This document shows positions 1-9,648 of a stretch of DNA of 64,000 nucleotides, one piece after another; the first letter of the stretch is position 1; each line of letters opens with the position of its first letter. The notes beneath the pieces were generated by a model, which searched no databases, was not told where the DNA came from, and saw nothing but the letters and a program-made list of their open reading frames with translations. Where the stretch lies: NCBI GenBank assembly GCA_013204985.1, contig JABMLG010000001.1, positions 616,574-680,573 of the forward strand, read 5' to 3'. Both the position numbers and the translations under genes were made by a program. The stretch is from Microbacteriaceae bacterium VKM Ac-2855 (GTDB taxonomy: Bacteria > Actinomycetota > Actinomycetes > Actinomycetales > Microbacteriaceae).

Positions 1-563
1 AGGAAGATCACTCCGAAGAGGATGATCGGGGCCCAGCTCAGATCGTTCGTGACCGCCGCCCAACCGATCAACACGGGCATGCAGCCCGCGATCCCGCCCC
101 AGACGATGTTCTGCGGCGTACGGCGCTTGAGAAACAGGGTGTAGAAGACCACGTAGATCAGGATGGCGGCGAGCGACAACCCGGCCGAGAGCCAGTTGGC
201 CGCGAAGCCGAGCAGAAGGATCGAGGCGACGCCAATGACGGTCGCGAACACCAGGGCCGAACGGTCCGAGATCTCCCCCGTGACGAGCGGCCGGTTCTTC
301 GTGCGGTTCATCACGCGGTCGATGTCACGGTCGAAGTAGCAGTTGAACGCCCCCGCCGATCCGGCACTCAGCGCGCCGCCGACGAGGACGACGACGATCA
401 GCAGCAGATTCGGGATCCCGCCCTGGGCCAGCACCATCGCCGGAACCGTCACGACCAGCAAGAGCTCGATCACGCGGGGCTTCGTGAGTGCGATGTACGC
501 CTTCACCGTTCGCGCGAATCCGATGCGGGCGGGTTCGACACGGTTGTCTACGGCTACGTCCAT
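1..563 (-). CDS. ctaB: Protoheme IX farnesyltransferase (haem O synthase), 3' end beyond window
   Basis: Integral membrane prenyltransferase that adds a farnesyl group to haem B to make haem O for cytochrome oxidase. About 187 N-terminal residues are present, starting at ATG 563-561 behind a strong AGAGGAGC site. The UbiA-family substrate loop is clear: an [10 protein letters not shown] stretch followed by M-N-R-T-x-x-R-P-L. Hydrophobic helices flank it ([19 protein letters not shown], and one after the loop). The gene is cut by the window edge, so its C-terminus cannot be checked. It is transcribed divergently from tkt. A TATGAT hexamer at 598-593 (minus) could be its -10 element. Confidence 0.95.
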   Translation of the reverse strand, partial: MDVAVDNRVEPARIGFARTVKAYIALTKPRVIELLLVVTVPAMVLAQGGIPNLLLIVVVLVGGALSAGSAGAFNCYFDRDIDRVMNRTKNRPLVTGEISDRSALVFATVIGVASILLLGFAANWLSAGLSLAAILIYVVFYTLFLKRRTPQNIVWGGIAGCMPVLIGWAAVTNDLSWAPIILFGVIF

Positions 564-854
564 TGCTCCTCTAACGATCGACATTCCCGCCCATCATAAT
601 CGGGCTCCGGGATGCACGCTTGCCCAAACGGATCAAGACATATGCGATGCCGACACAGCGGCCACGTACAGGAGCCTCTCCATATACTTGGGGTTGCTCG
701 CAAGCGCCGCCTCCGACGGGTCCGTCACGCCGAGGAATCGGCCGGCCGCCGCAAGCGACGCACGCTCGTGCCGATGATGTCCCGGCGTGCTTCACCATGC
801 GAGGGGACACCCTGTCCGGTCGTCCCCTCAACTCTCCAGAAGGGTCAGTACCAA
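564..854. other. Divergent intergenic region ctaB/tkt
   Basis: This 291-base region between divergent ctaB and tkt should hold both promoters. On the minus strand TATGAT (598-593) lies about 30 bases before the ctaB start and resembles a -10 box; I see no matching -35. On the plus strand TTGCCC (620-625) and TATGCG (641-646) are only 15 bases apart and are a weak candidate for tkt. The tkt frame stays open upstream of 855, but that stretch has no transketolase-like sequence, so I treat it as non-coding leader. Confidence 0.4.
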
Positions 855-2939
855 GTGTCAGAACTGCAATGGGAACCCATTGACGAAAAGGCAGTCGACA
901 CGGCGAGGATTCTCGCCGCGGATGCGGTGGAGAAGGTCGGTAACGGTCACCCCGGCACGGCCATGAGCCTCGCCCCGGCTGCCTACCTCCTCTTCCAGAA
1001 GGTCATGCGCCGCGACCCGTCCGACAGCACCTGGATCGGCCGCGACCGCTTCATCCTGTCGGTCGGCCACTCCTCGCTCACCCAGTACGTCCAGTTCTAT
1101 CTGGGCGGCTACGGGCTCGAGCTCGACGACCTCAAGGCACTGCGCACCTGGGGCTCCAAGACCCCGGGTCACCCGGAGTACGGTCACACCGACGGCGTCG
1201 AGATCACCACCGGCCCGCTCGGCCAGGGTCTCGCCTCCGCCGTGGGCTTCTCCTACGCGTCGCGTTTCGAGCGCGACCTGTTCGACCCCGAAGCCGAAGC
1301 GGGCACGAGCCCCTTCGATCACTTCGTCTACGTGATCGCCGGCGACGGCGACATGCAGGAGGGCGTCACCAGCGAGGCGTCCTCGCTCGCCGGCCACCAG
1401 CAGCTCGGCAACCTCGTCGTGATCTACGACTCCAACCAGATCTCGATCGAGGACGACACCAACATCGCCTTCACCGAGAGCGTGCACGACCGTTACCTCG
1501 CCTACGGCTGGGACGTCCAGGTCGTCGACTGGAAGAAGACGGGTGAGTACGTCGAAGACGTCGCCGCCCTGAACGACGCGATCGAGGCGGCCCAGGCCGT
1601 CACCGACAAGCCGTCGCTGATCATCCTCAAGACGATCATCGGGTGGCCCTCGCCGAAGAAGCAGAACTCGGGCAAGATCCACGGATCCGCGCTCGGTGCC
1701 GAGGAGCTCGCCGCGGTCAAGGAGGTGCTCGGTTTCGACCCCGAGCAGACCTTCGAGGTCGCCGATGAGGTCCTCGAGCACACCCGCAAGGCCGTCGAAC
1801 GCGGCCAGGCGCAGCACGCCGAGTGGGCGACGAAGTTCGACGCCTGGGCCGCGGCCAACCCCGAGAAGAAGGTCCTGCTCGACCGTGTGCTCGCCGGTGA
1901 CGCGCCCGACGGCCTCGACAAGGCCCTCCCGGTGTTCGAGGCCGGTAAGGAGGTGTCGACCCGAGCCGCTTCCGGCAAGGTGATCAACGCCATCGCTGGT
2001 GTCATGCCCGAACTGTGGGGTGGCTCCGCCGACCTCGCCGAGTCGAACCTGACCACCATCAACGGTGCCGGCTCGTTCGTCCCCGCCGAGTTCTCGACCC
2101 ACGAGTGGACGGCCAAGAAGGGCGGCCGCGTGCTGCACTTCGGTATCCGTGAGCACGCCATGGGTTCGATCCTCAACGGCATCGTTCTGCACGGGAACAC
2201 CCGTCCGTTCGGCGGTACCTTCCTGATCTTCTCCGACTACATGCGCCCGGCGGTCCGACTCGCCGCGCTGATGAAGGCGCCGGCGATCTACGTCTGGACC
2301 CACGACTCCGTGGCACTGGGCGAGGACGGACCGACGCACCAGCCGATCGAGCAGCTGGCGACCCTGCGCGCGATCCCGGGCCTGGACATCGTCCGTCCCG
2401 GCGACGCGAACGAGACCGCCTACGCCTGGAAGACGATCCTCGAGCGCCGCGAAGGCCCCGCCGGAATCGCCCTTTCGCGCCAGAACCTGCCCGTGTTCGA
2501 GCGCGGCGACGGAGAGGCGGAGGGCGAGACCTTCGCGCACGCCTCCGGTGTCGCCAAGGGCGCGTACATCCTGGCGGAAGCGCCGAACGGTACGCCCGAC
2601 GTGATCTTCATCGCGACCGGCTCCGAGGTGCAGATCGCCGTCGAGGCGCGCGAGCTGCTCAAGGGCGAGGGCATCAACGCCCGCGTCGTCTCGGCTCCCT
2701 CGCTCGAGTGGTTCGAGGAGCAGGACGCCGAATACAAGGAGAAGGTGCTGCCGAAGGCAGTCACCGCCCGCGTGTCGATCGAGGCCGGCCTCGCTCTGGG
2801 CTGGTCGCGCTACGCCGACAAGCACGTCTCGATCGAGCACTTCGGTGCATCGGCGGACTACAAGACCCTGTTCCGCGAGTTCGGGATGACCACGGATGCG
2901 GCCATCGAGGCCGCCAAGGAATCCCTGGCAGGTCTGTAA
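855..2939 (+). CDS. tkt: Transketolase
   Basis: Thiamine-diphosphate enzyme that moves two-carbon ketol units between pentose, tetrose and hexose phosphates in the non-oxidative pentose phosphate pathway. The 694 residues match the usual length. Visible motifs are GHPGTAMSLAP (near 32), the TPP/metal-binding GDGDMQEG (from 163) with YDSNQISI (near 191), and EDGPTHQPIEQL (near 491) in the pyrimidine-binding domain, followed by the C-terminal transketolase domain. I chose GTG 855 because homology begins at SELQWEPIDEKAVDTAR and an AGAAGGG site lies about 10 bases upstream. It leads the tkt-tal-pgi-zwf-opcA-pgl run; a strong hairpin follows its stop. Confidence 0.97.
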   Translation: MSELQWEPIDEKAVDTARILAADAVEKVGNGHPGTAMSLAPAAYLLFQKVMRRDPSDSTWIGRDRFILSVGHSSLTQYVQFYLGGYGLELDDLKALRTWGSKTPGHPEYGHTDGVEITTGPLGQGLASAVGFSYASRFERDLFDPEAEAGTSPFDHFVYVIAGDGDMQEGVTSEASSLAGHQQLGNLVVIYDSNQISIEDDTNIAFTESVHDRYLAYGWDVQVVDWKKTGEYVEDVAALNDAIEAAQAVTDKPSLIILKTIIGWPSPKKQNSGKIHGSALGAEELAAVKEVLGFDPEQTFEVADEVLEHTRKAVERGQAQHAEWATKFDAWAAANPEKKVLLDRVLAGDAPDGLDKALPVFEAGKEVSTRAASGKVINAIAGVMPELWGGSADLAESNLTTINGAGSFVPAEFSTHEWTAKKGGRVLHFGIREHAMGSILNGIVLHGNTRPFGGTFLIFSDYMRPAVRLAALMKAPAIYVWTHDSVALGEDGPTHQPIEQLATLRAIPGLDIVRPGDANETAYAWKTILERREGPAGIALSRQNLPVFERGDGEAEGETFAHASGVAKGAYILAEAPNGTPDVIFIATGSEVQIAVEARELLKGEGINARVVSAPSLEWFEEQDAEYKEKVLPKAVTARVSIEAGLALGWSRYADKHVSIEHFGASADYKTLFREFGMTTDAAIEAAKESLAGL

Positions 2940-2945
2940 CCCCGG

Positions 2946-2971
2946 ACGCCGCGCCCACTCGGGCGCGGCGT
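2946..2971 (+). terminator. Hairpin after tkt
   Basis: A perfect 11-bp stem (ACGCCGCGCCC / GGGCGCGGCGT) with an ACTC loop lies 7 bases after the tkt stop and 50 bases before tal. There is no U-tract beyond two T. It may act as a partial terminator or attenuator that lowers expression of the downstream genes, or stabilise the tkt mRNA 3' end. Confidence 0.6.
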
Positions 2972-3020
2972 TCGCCGTCGCAGCCTCCACCGTTCATATC
3001 GAAGAGATAAGAAGAAGAAC

Positions 3021-4142
3021 ATGACTGAAACCACTCCCACCGCAGCCCTCAGCGCCGTCGGCGTCAGCATCTGGCTCGACGACCTCTCGCGCAGCCGCAT
3101 CACGTCGGGCGGGCTCCAGAAGCTCATCGCCGAGAAGAACGTCGTCGGCGTCACCACGAACCCGACGATCTTCGCCGCGGCCCTCAGCAACGGCGAGTCC
3201 TACGACGCTCAGGTACGCGAACTCGCCGCCGCCGGCAAGACCGTCACCGAGGCCGTCTTCGAGATCACCACCGACGACGTCGCTCAGGCGTCCGACATCT
3301 TCCGCCCGGTCTACGACGCCACCGGCGGCTACGACGGCCGCGTGTCGATCGAGGTCGAACCCGGTCTGGCCAACGACGCCGCCGGCACCATCGAGCAGGC
3401 CAAGGCGCTGTGGGCCAAGGTCGACCGCCCCAACGCGATGATCAAGATTCCCGCCACGATCGCGGGCCTCGAGGCCATCACCGAGGTCATCGGCTCCGGC
3501 ATCTCGGTCAACGTGACGTTGATCTTCTCGCTCGCCCGCTACCGCGCCGTCATCAACGCCTACCTGGCCGGACTCGAGAAGGCCAAGGCCGCCGGCATCG
3601 ATCTGGGCACCATCCACTCCGTCGCTTCCTTCTTCGTCTCGCGCGTCGACACCGAGATCGACAAGCGTCTCGAGGCCGTCGGCACCGACGAGGCCCGCGC
3701 CCTCAAGTCCAAGGCCGGCGTCGCCAACGCACAGCTCGCCTACGAGGTCTTCGAGGAGGCCTTCGCCTCCGAGCGCGCCACCCTGCTTCTCGATGCCGGC
3801 GCCAACAAGCAGCGTCCGCTCTGGGCGTCGACCGGCGTCAAGTCCGCCGATCTGCCCGACACGCTCTACGTGACCGAGCTCGCCGCCTCCGGCGTCGTGA
3901 ACACCATGCCCGAGAAGACGCTCGACGCGACCTTCGACCACGGCGTCATCACCGGCGACACCGTCACCGGTTCCTACGCCGAGGCCAACAAGGTGCTCGA
4001 CGCCGTGGCCGCTCAGGGTGTGTCCTACGCCGACGTGACCGAGCTGCTCGAGACCGAGGGCGTCGAGAAGTTCATCGTCTCCTGGAACGAGCTGCTCGAC
4101 ACGGTGACCGCCGCGCTCGAGGGCGCGAAGGTCGAGGCGTAG
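3021..4142 (+). CDS. tal: Transaldolase (long actinobacterial type)
   Basis: Moves a dihydroxyacetone unit between sedoheptulose-7-phosphate and glyceraldehyde-3-phosphate through a Schiff base. The protein is 373 residues, typical of the actinobacterial class. Conserved blocks are [14 protein letters not shown] near the N-terminus, RVSIEVEP, and NAMIKIPAT, in which K142 is the expected Schiff-base lysine; [11 protein letters not shown] and the [12 protein letters not shown] block follow. ATG 3021 has an AAGAAG-type site just upstream. The gap to pgi is only 5 bases, so the two are probably translationally coupled. Confidence 0.97.
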   Translation: MTETTPTAALSAVGVSIWLDDLSRSRITSGGLQKLIAEKNVVGVTTNPTIFAAALSNGESYDAQVRELAAAGKTVTEAVFEITTDDVAQASDIFRPVYDATGGYDGRVSIEVEPGLANDAAGTIEQAKALWAKVDRPNAMIKIPATIAGLEAITEVIGSGISVNVTLIFSLARYRAVINAYLAGLEKAKAAGIDLGTIHSVASFFVSRVDTEIDKRLEAVGTDEARALKSKAGVANAQLAYEVFEEAFASERATLLLDAGANKQRPLWASTGVKSADLPDTLYVTELAASGVVNTMPEKTLDATFDHGVITGDTVTGSYAEANKVLDAVAAQGVSYADVTELLETEGVEKFIVSWNELLDTVTAALEGAKVEA

Positions 4143-4147
4143 TCGCC

Positions 4148-5761
4148 ATGACGATCCAGATCCACGTCAGCGGAGATGCAGAAGCCGCTGTCGATCGCGT
4201 GGTCCCGGACCTCGTGGCCGACGAGGTCGCATCCGGCATCACCGCACTCGTGCCGACCCTCTGGGGCCCGGCAGCGGAGGAGGAATCGGCCAAGCGCCTC
4301 GGCTGGACCGAGTCGACGACCGTCTCGCGTCCGTTGATCCCCGAGATCTACGCCCTGCGCGACGAACTGCGCGCCCAGGGCGTGAACCACATCCTGCTGG
4401 GTGGCATGGGCGGGTCCTCCCTCGCCCCTGAGGTGATCACCCGCACGGCGGGCGTCGAACTCACCGTGCTCGACTCCACGGCTCCCGGCCAGGTGCTCGC
4501 CGCGTTGAACGACCGGCTCGCCACCAGCGCCATCGTGATCTCGTCGAAGTCGGGTTCCACCGTCGAGACCGCGAGCCAGAAGAAGGCTTACGAGAAGGCG
4601 TTCACGGACGCCGGGATCGACCCGCTGCAGCGCATCGTGATCGTGACCGACCCGGGTTCGCCGCTGGATGCGTCCGCTCGCGAGGCGGGCTACCGCGTGT
4701 TCAACGCCGACCCGAACATCGGCGGCCGCTTCTCCGCGCTGTCGGCCTTCGGCCTGGTCCCCTCGGGCCTCGCCGGCGTCGACATCGAGGCGCTGCTTGA
4801 CGAAGCGACCGAGGCCTCCATCGGTCTCGCCGTCGACTCCCCGGAGAACCCGGGTCTCATCCTGGGCGCCGCGATCGCGGCGACGGTCCCCTTCCGGGAC
4901 AAGCTCGCGATCGTGTCCGACGGCACGCACATCGTCGGTTTCGCCGACTGGGCGGAGCAGTTGATCGCGGAGTCGACCGGCAAGGACGGCACCGGCATCC
5001 TCCCCGTGGTCCTGGGCACCTTGGCTCCCGAACTCGAGGAGAACCTGCCCGACGTGCAGGTGGCTCGACTGGTCGAGGACGCCACGGCGCTGCACCTCTT
5101 CCCCCGCGATCGCCACCACGGCGAGATCCTGCTCTCCGGCTCGCTCGGTGCGCAGATGCTCACCTGGGAGTACGCGGTCGCCGTCGCCGGACGCCTGCTC
5201 GGTATCAACCCGTTCGACCAGCCCGACGTCGAGTCGGCGAAGATCGCGACCCGCGCTCTTCTCGATGCGAAGCCCGAACCCGCCGCTCCGGCGTTCACGG
5301 ATGCGGGTATCGCCGTCACCGGCACCGCATCGGTCACCGACGGCGTCTCGACGGTCGCCGAGGCCGTCGACAAGCTGATCGCGTTGCTGCCCGAGGGTGG
5401 CTACATCTCGATCCAGGCCTACGTGGACCGTCTGGCGCTGCCGCAGCTCGAGGGCGCGCGTGATCTGCTCGCCGCACAGTCCAAGCGCCCGGTCACGTTC
5501 GGCTGGGGCCCGCGGTTCCTGCACTCGACCGGTCAGTACCACAAGGGCGGCGCGCCGGTCGGGGTCTTCCTGCAGATCACCGAGAAGGCGCCCGTCGATC
5601 TCGCCATCCCGGACAGCCCCTTCACTTTCGGCGAGCTGATCCTCGCCCAGGCGGCCGGTGACGCGAGCGTGCTCGCCGAGCACGGCCGACCGGTGTTGAC
5701 GCTGAACCTGACGGACCCGGAGAACGACCTCGTCGCTCTCTTCGAGGCCCTGAACAACTGA
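4148..5761 (+). CDS. pgi: Glucose-6-phosphate isomerase
   Basis: Interconverts glucose-6-phosphate and fructose-6-phosphate, returning pentose-phosphate carbon to glycolysis or feeding Zwf. The 537-residue protein has two SIS sugar-isomerase domains. GGMGGSSLAPEV and ISSKSGSTVETASQKK form the first phosphosugar-binding site, and HIVGFADWAEQLIAESTGK lies in the second half. It belongs to the divergent PGI class found next to tal in Actinobacteria. ATG 4148 is fixed by the tal stop 5 bases upstream. The frame stays open far into tal but has no homology there. A long inverted repeat separates it from zwf. Confidence 0.95.
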   Translation: MTIQIHVSGDAEAAVDRVVPDLVADEVASGITALVPTLWGPAAEEESAKRLGWTESTTVSRPLIPEIYALRDELRAQGVNHILLGGMGGSSLAPEVITRTAGVELTVLDSTAPGQVLAALNDRLATSAIVISSKSGSTVETASQKKAYEKAFTDAGIDPLQRIVIVTDPGSPLDASAREAGYRVFNADPNIGGRFSALSAFGLVPSGLAGVDIEALLDEATEASIGLAVDSPENPGLILGAAIAATVPFRDKLAIVSDGTHIVGFADWAEQLIAESTGKDGTGILPVVLGTLAPELEENLPDVQVARLVEDATALHLFPRDRHHGEILLSGSLGAQMLTWEYAVAVAGRLLGINPFDQPDVESAKIATRALLDAKPEPAAPAFTDAGIAVTGTASVTDGVSTVAEAVDKLIALLPEGGYISIQAYVDRLALPQLEGARDLLAAQSKRPVTFGWGPRFLHSTGQYHKGGAPVGVFLQITEKAPVDLAIPDSPFTFGELILAQAAGDASVLAEHGRPVLTLNLTDPENDLVALFEALNN

Positions 5762-5790
5762 TCCGATCCGGGCGCTGCGCCCGGACCGAC

Positions 5791-5847
5791 GGACACGGGG
5801 GCAGCGGCCGGACCGCATCGAGCGGACCGGCCGGCTCCCCCGTGTCC
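5791..5847 (+). terminator. Long imperfect inverted repeat between pgi and zwf
   Basis: Arms 5791-5816 and 5822-5847 pair over 26 positions with a few mismatches around an ATCGA loop; the outer 11 bp (GGACACGGGGG / CCCCCGTGTCC) are perfect. A smaller hairpin, CGGGCGC/GCGCCCG, lies just before it. There is no T-run. It ends 30 bases before the zwf start, so it could be an intercistronic attenuator, an mRNA stabiliser or a regulatory leader for zwf. Confidence 0.6.
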
Positions 5848-5877
5848 TCACACACATTTCCTGAACTGAGGAGTTGC

Positions 5878-7419
5878 ATGTCCCCCGTGGATATCACCCC
5901 GGAGTTCAACCCGCTCCGGTTGACCTCCGACCGCCGCCTGAACCGGATCGCGGGGCCCAGCGGCCTCGTCATCTTCGGAGTCACCGGCGACCTGTCCCGC
6001 AAGAAGCTCATGCCCGCCGTGTACGACTTGGCCAACCGCGGCCTGCTGCCGCCCGGATTCGCGCTGGTCGGCTTCGCCCGACGCGATTGGGACGACCAGG
6101 ACTTCGAGAAGGTGGTGCACGATTCCGTCAAGAAATACGCTCGCACCGAATTCCACGAAGAGGTCTGGACCCAGCTGGCCCAGGGCATCCGCTTCGTCCA
6201 AGGCGAGTTCGACGACCCCGAGGCGTTCGATCGCCTGAAGACCACCGTGGACGAGCTCGACCGCGAGCGCGGCACGATGGGCAACTTCGCGTTCTACCTC
6301 TCGATCCCGCCGAAGTCGTTCCCGCAGGTCACCGAGCAGCTGCGCAACTCCGGCCTCGCTGAGCAGAAGGACGGCCAGTGGCGCCGTGTCGTCATCGAGA
6401 AGCCGTTCGGCAGCGACCTCAAGACGGCCCGCGAACTGAACGACGTCGTCGAATCGGTCTTCCCCGCCGATTCCGTCTTCCGGATCGACCACTACCTCGG
6501 CAAGGAGACGGTCCAGAACATCCTGGCCCTGCGCTTCGCCAACATGCTCTATGAGCCCCTCTGGAACTCGAACTACGTCGACCACGTGCAGATCACGATG
6601 GCCGAGGACATCGGAGTGGGCGGCCGCGCCGGCTACTACGACGGTATCGGCGCTGCTCGCGACGTCATCCAGAACCACCTGCTGCAGCTGCTCGCGCTGA
6701 CGGCGATGGAGGAGCCGATCTCGTTCGACGCCTCCGCGCTGCGCGCCGAGAAGGAGAAGGTGCTCGCCGCCGTCCGTCTACCGAAGGACCTGTCCACCGC
6801 CACGGCGCGTGGACAGTACTCGGGCGGCTGGCAGGGTGGAGAGAAGGTGCTCGGCTTCCTGGACGAGGACGGGATGAACCCCGAATCGACCACCGAGACC
6901 TACGCCGCGATGCGTCTCGACATCGGCACCCGCCGGTGGGCCGGCGTGCCGTTCTACCTCCGTGCCGGCAAGCGACTGGGCCGCCGCGTCACCGAGATCG
7001 CGGTCGTGTTCAAGCGCGCACCTCAGCAGCTCTTCGCCGAGAGCCAGACCGCGACGCTCGGCGCCAACGCCCTGGTCATCCGCGTCCAGCCCGACGAGGG
7101 TGTGACCATCCGCTTCGGCTCGAAGGTGCCCGGCGCGGGCATGCAGGTGCGCGACGTGACCATGGACTTCGGCTACGGCCACGCCTTCACCGAGGCGAGC
7201 CCCGAAGCCTACGAGCGTCTCATCCTCGACGTTCTCCTGGGCGAGCCGCCCCTGTTCCCCCGGCACGAAGAGGTCGAGCTCTCCTGGAAGATCCTCGACC
7301 CCATCGAGGAGTTCTGGGAGACCCAGGGTCAACCCGATCAGTACCGCCCCGGAACCTGGGGCCCCGAATCCGCCGACGAGCTCATGGCCCGCGACGGTCG
7401 TACCTGGAGGCGTCCATGA
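5878..7419 (+). CDS. zwf: Glucose-6-phosphate 1-dehydrogenase
   Basis: Oxidises glucose-6-phosphate to 6-phosphogluconolactone with NADP, the entry step of the oxidative pentose phosphate pathway. 513 residues. The Rossmann nucleotide-binding segment is IFGVTGDLSRKKLMPA; the catalytic signature RIDHYLGKE starts near residue 202; VIEKPFGSDL precedes it. ATG 5878 follows a good GAGGAG site; an in-frame ATG 36 bases upstream lies inside the intercistronic hairpin arm and is less likely. The stop overlaps the opcA start in an ATGA, indicating coupling with its assembly factor. Confidence 0.97.
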   Translation: MSPVDITPEFNPLRLTSDRRLNRIAGPSGLVIFGVTGDLSRKKLMPAVYDLANRGLLPPGFALVGFARRDWDDQDFEKVVHDSVKKYARTEFHEEVWTQLAQGIRFVQGEFDDPEAFDRLKTTVDELDRERGTMGNFAFYLSIPPKSFPQVTEQLRNSGLAEQKDGQWRRVVIEKPFGSDLKTARELNDVVESVFPADSVFRIDHYLGKETVQNILALRFANMLYEPLWNSNYVDHVQITMAEDIGVGGRAGYYDGIGAARDVIQNHLLQLLALTAMEEPISFDASALRAEKEKVLAAVRLPKDLSTATARGQYSGGWQGGEKVLGFLDEDGMNPESTTETYAAMRLDIGTRRWAGVPFYLRAGKRLGRRVTEIAVVFKRAPQQLFAESQTATLGANALVIRVQPDEGVTIRFGSKVPGAGMQVRDVTMDFGYGHAFTEASPEAYERLILDVLLGEPPLFPRHEEVELSWKILDPIEEFWETQGQPDQYRPGTWGPESADELMARDGRTWRRP

Positions 7420-8387
7420 TCGTCGACCTGCCCGACACCACGACCAGTGAAGTCTCGAAGACTCTCGTCAAGATCCGCGAAGAGGGCGGCGCCGTCGCCC
7501 TCGGGCGCGTACTCACCCTGATCATCGCGACCACCCGCGGACACGAGGAGGAGGCCATCGAGGCCGCCAACGATGCGTCTCGCGAGCATCCGATGCGTGT
7601 GATCGTCGTCTCGAAGGACGACGGCCTCACCACCGTTCCCGTGAGTTCCGACCCCCGGGTGGACGCGCAGATCCGGGTCGGTGGCGACGCCGGTGCGAGC
7701 GAGGTCATCGTGCTGCGCGCCTTCGGTGCCGCAGCCGATGACGAGGAGAGCCTGGTCACCGGACTCCTCCTCCCCGACGCCCCGGTCGTGGCCTGGTGGC
7801 CGACCGGTGCACCGGAGAACGCGTCGCAGTCGCCCATCGGTCGGATCGCCCAGCGCCGCATCACGGACGCCTCGGCGCAGATCAACCCGTCGGAGGCACT
7901 GCACCACCTGGCATCGACCTACGCTCCGGGCGACACCGACTTCGCCTGGACCCGGTTGACGCTCTGGCGTGCCCAGCTCGCCGCGGTGCTCGACCAGCCG
8001 CCGTACGAGCCGATCACCAAGGTCGAGGTGTCCGGAGCGGCCGACTCCCCGTCGACGGTGCTGCTCGCCGCGTGGCTGCAACTCGAACTGCAGGTGCCCG
8101 TGCACCACGAGCTCACGGTGAGCGCGACGGGGTCCAGCGGGATCCACGGCGTTCGTCTGCACCGCGCATCCGGAGTGATCGAACTCGAGCGATCCATCCC
8201 GAACGTCGCGACGCTGACTCAGCCCGACCAGCCCGTGCATGACATCTCGCTGCCACGACGCAGCCTCCGCGACTGCCTGGCGGAGGAGTTGCGCAGACTG
8301 GACCCGGATGACCTGTACGGTGAAGTGATCTCGCGCGGCGTGGACCTCCTCTCGGAGCCCCAGTCCGCGTCGTCGACAGCACACTGA
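7416..8387 (+). CDS. opcA: Glucose-6-phosphate dehydrogenase assembly protein OpcA
   Basis: OpcA is an allosteric/assembly partner of Zwf in cyanobacteria and Actinobacteria. The 323-residue protein has no catalytic motif. Recognisable family blocks are VLTLII near the N-terminus, the LLLPDAPVVAWWP segment in the middle, and the C-terminal LAEELRRLDPDDLYGEV. Start ATG 7416 overlaps the zwf stop and has a CTGGAGG site inside the zwf end. The position between zwf and pgl is the standard one and is the main support for the symbol. Confidence 0.95.
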   Translation: MIVDLPDTTTSEVSKTLVKIREEGGAVALGRVLTLIIATTRGHEEEAIEAANDASREHPMRVIVVSKDDGLTTVPVSSDPRVDAQIRVGGDAGASEVIVLRAFGAAADDEESLVTGLLLPDAPVVAWWPTGAPENASQSPIGRIAQRRITDASAQINPSEALHHLASTYAPGDTDFAWTRLTLWRAQLAAVLDQPPYEPITKVEVSGAADSPSTVLLAAWLQLELQVPVHHELTVSATGSSGIHGVRLHRASGVIELERSIPNVATLTQPDQPVHDISLPRRSLRDCLAEELRRLDPDDLYGEVISRGVDLLSEPQSASSTAH

Positions 8388-8435
8388 GCCGGACCGCCGC
8401 TCACACCACGGAACACCCCGAAGGAGTCACCCGCC

Positions 8436-9206
8436 ATGACAACCGACCGCCGTGTCCTCGTCCATCCCGACAAGCAGACGCTCGCCGGATCGGTCGCCGC
8501 TCGCTTCATCGTGAAGACGATCGACATCCTGGACGAGATGGACACGGCCAACGTGATCTTGACGGGTGGCACCATGGGTTCCGCCGTCTTGGCGGCCATC
8601 CGCTCGTCCCCCGCCTCCGCCACCGTCGATTGGTCGCGGATCCACTTCTGGTGGGGAGACGAGCGGTGGCTGCCCAGCGGCGATCCGGAACGCAACGAGA
8701 CCCAGGCTCGCGAGGCACTGCTCGATCACATCGATGTGCCTGCGGCGAACGTGCACGCGTTCCCGTCGTCCGACGGCGAGCTGACCCTCGACGAAGCCGC
8801 CCCCTATTACGACCACGAGCTTCGGCAGCATGCGACGGAAGGTCGCGAGTATCCGCAGTTCGACATCACGTTCCTGGGCGTGGGGCCGGACGGGCATATC
8901 GCCTCGCTCTTCCCCGACCGTTCCGCGATTCGCGACAAGACGGTCGGCGTGCTGCCGGTACGGAACTCCCCCAAGCCTCCGCCCGAGCGCCTCACTCTCA
9001 CTCTTCCGCTGATCAATCAATCGGATCGCATCTGGATGGTGCTCGCCGGCGCGGACAAGGCGTCCGCGCTGGGACTCGCTCTCGCCGGCGCGAGTGTCAA
9101 CGAGGTGCCCGCGGCCGGCGCCTACGGACGCAAGCGCACCGTCTTCTTCGTCGACAAGGAAGCTGCGGCCGAGGTGCCTGAAGCGCTCATCGCTCCCAGC
9201 TACTGA
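8436..9206 (+). CDS. pgl: 6-Phosphogluconolactonase
   Basis: Hydrolyses 6-phosphogluconolactone made by Zwf. The 256-residue protein has the NagB/Pgl fold; LTGGTMG and the signature GVGPDGHIASLFP are present, as is the WSRIHFWWGDERW block typical of Pgl (NagB has a different segment here). ATG 8436 has a GAAGGAG site. It lies 48 bases after opcA and is the last gene of the plus-strand block; a perfect inverted repeat follows immediately. Confidence 0.95.
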   Translation: MTTDRRVLVHPDKQTLAGSVAARFIVKTIDILDEMDTANVILTGGTMGSAVLAAIRSSPASATVDWSRIHFWWGDERWLPSGDPERNETQAREALLDHIDVPAANVHAFPSSDGELTLDEAAPYYDHELRQHATEGREYPQFDITFLGVGPDGHIASLFPDRSAIRDKTVGVLPVRNSPKPPPERLTLTLPLINQSDRIWMVLAGADKASALGLALAGASVNEVPAAGAYGRKRTVFFVDKEAAAEVPEALIAPSY

Positions 9207-9214
9207 GTTCACTG

Positions 9215-9264
9215 CTCAATGCAGAAGGGCCCGATCCTGTTGGATCGGGCCCTTCTGCATTGAG
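9215..9264. terminator. Bidirectional terminator pgl/rbpA
   Basis: A perfect 23-bp inverted repeat (9215-9237 and 9242-9264) with a TGTT loop lies between the convergent stops of pgl and rbpA. Each strand reads a GC-rich stem ending in TTCTGCATTGAG, so it can stop transcription from both sides. Confidence 0.9.
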
Positions 9265-9272
9265 GCGGACGA

Positions 9273-9638
9273 CTACTGCGGCTGCGCGGTGCCGCGACGG
9301 GTCCGCAGCTGCTGCAGCGCCTCCTCGAGAAGCTGAGCGGCCTCGGCCTCGGTACGACGCTCCTTCACATAGGCGAGGTGCGTCTTGTACGGCTCGGTCT
9401 TCGCGACCTGAGGCGGGTTGTTCCGGTCGCGGCCGGCCGGCAGGCCCGACTGCGGCGAGTCGATGACGTCGGGGATCTCTTCGTCGGGCAGATTCGCCGC
9501 GAAGTAGCGGACCGTCTCGTTACCGAGAGCGTCCCAATACGAGACCGCGACCCGCTCCGCGTGGAAACCGCGGTCTTGTTCGCCCATCGGTCCCGCGCCG
9601 ACGCGCGAGCCGCGGATTGCGCTTCCGCCTGATGCCAT
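9273..9638 (-). CDS. rbpA: RNA polymerase-binding protein RbpA
   Basis: Actinobacterial transcription factor that binds the beta/beta' core and the housekeeping sigma factor and stabilises open complexes. The 121-residue protein carries the family N-terminal region (GSAIRGSRVG, RVAVSYWD, HAERVAVSY), the core domain with FAANLPDEEIPD and the basic linker (GLPAGRDRN), then the sigma-interaction helix TEAEAAQLLEEALQQLR. In this family an acidic-hydrophobic patch replaces zinc-binding cysteines; none are present here. It starts 11 bases after secG, so the two are probably co-transcribed. Confidence 0.95.
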   Translation of the reverse strand: MASGGSAIRGSRVGAGPMGEQDRGFHAERVAVSYWDALGNETVRYFAANLPDEEIPDVIDSPQSGLPAGRDRNNPPQVAKTEPYKTHLAYVKERRTEAEAAQLLEEALQQLRTRRGTAQPQ

Positions 9639-9648
9639 TCGTGTTCCC

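Noticed and set aside
858-2990. Long open frame opposite tkt (about 700 codons)
   Set aside because: Antisense shadow of a GC-rich gene; the translation is rich in R/G/D/V repeats with no family, and tkt is certain.
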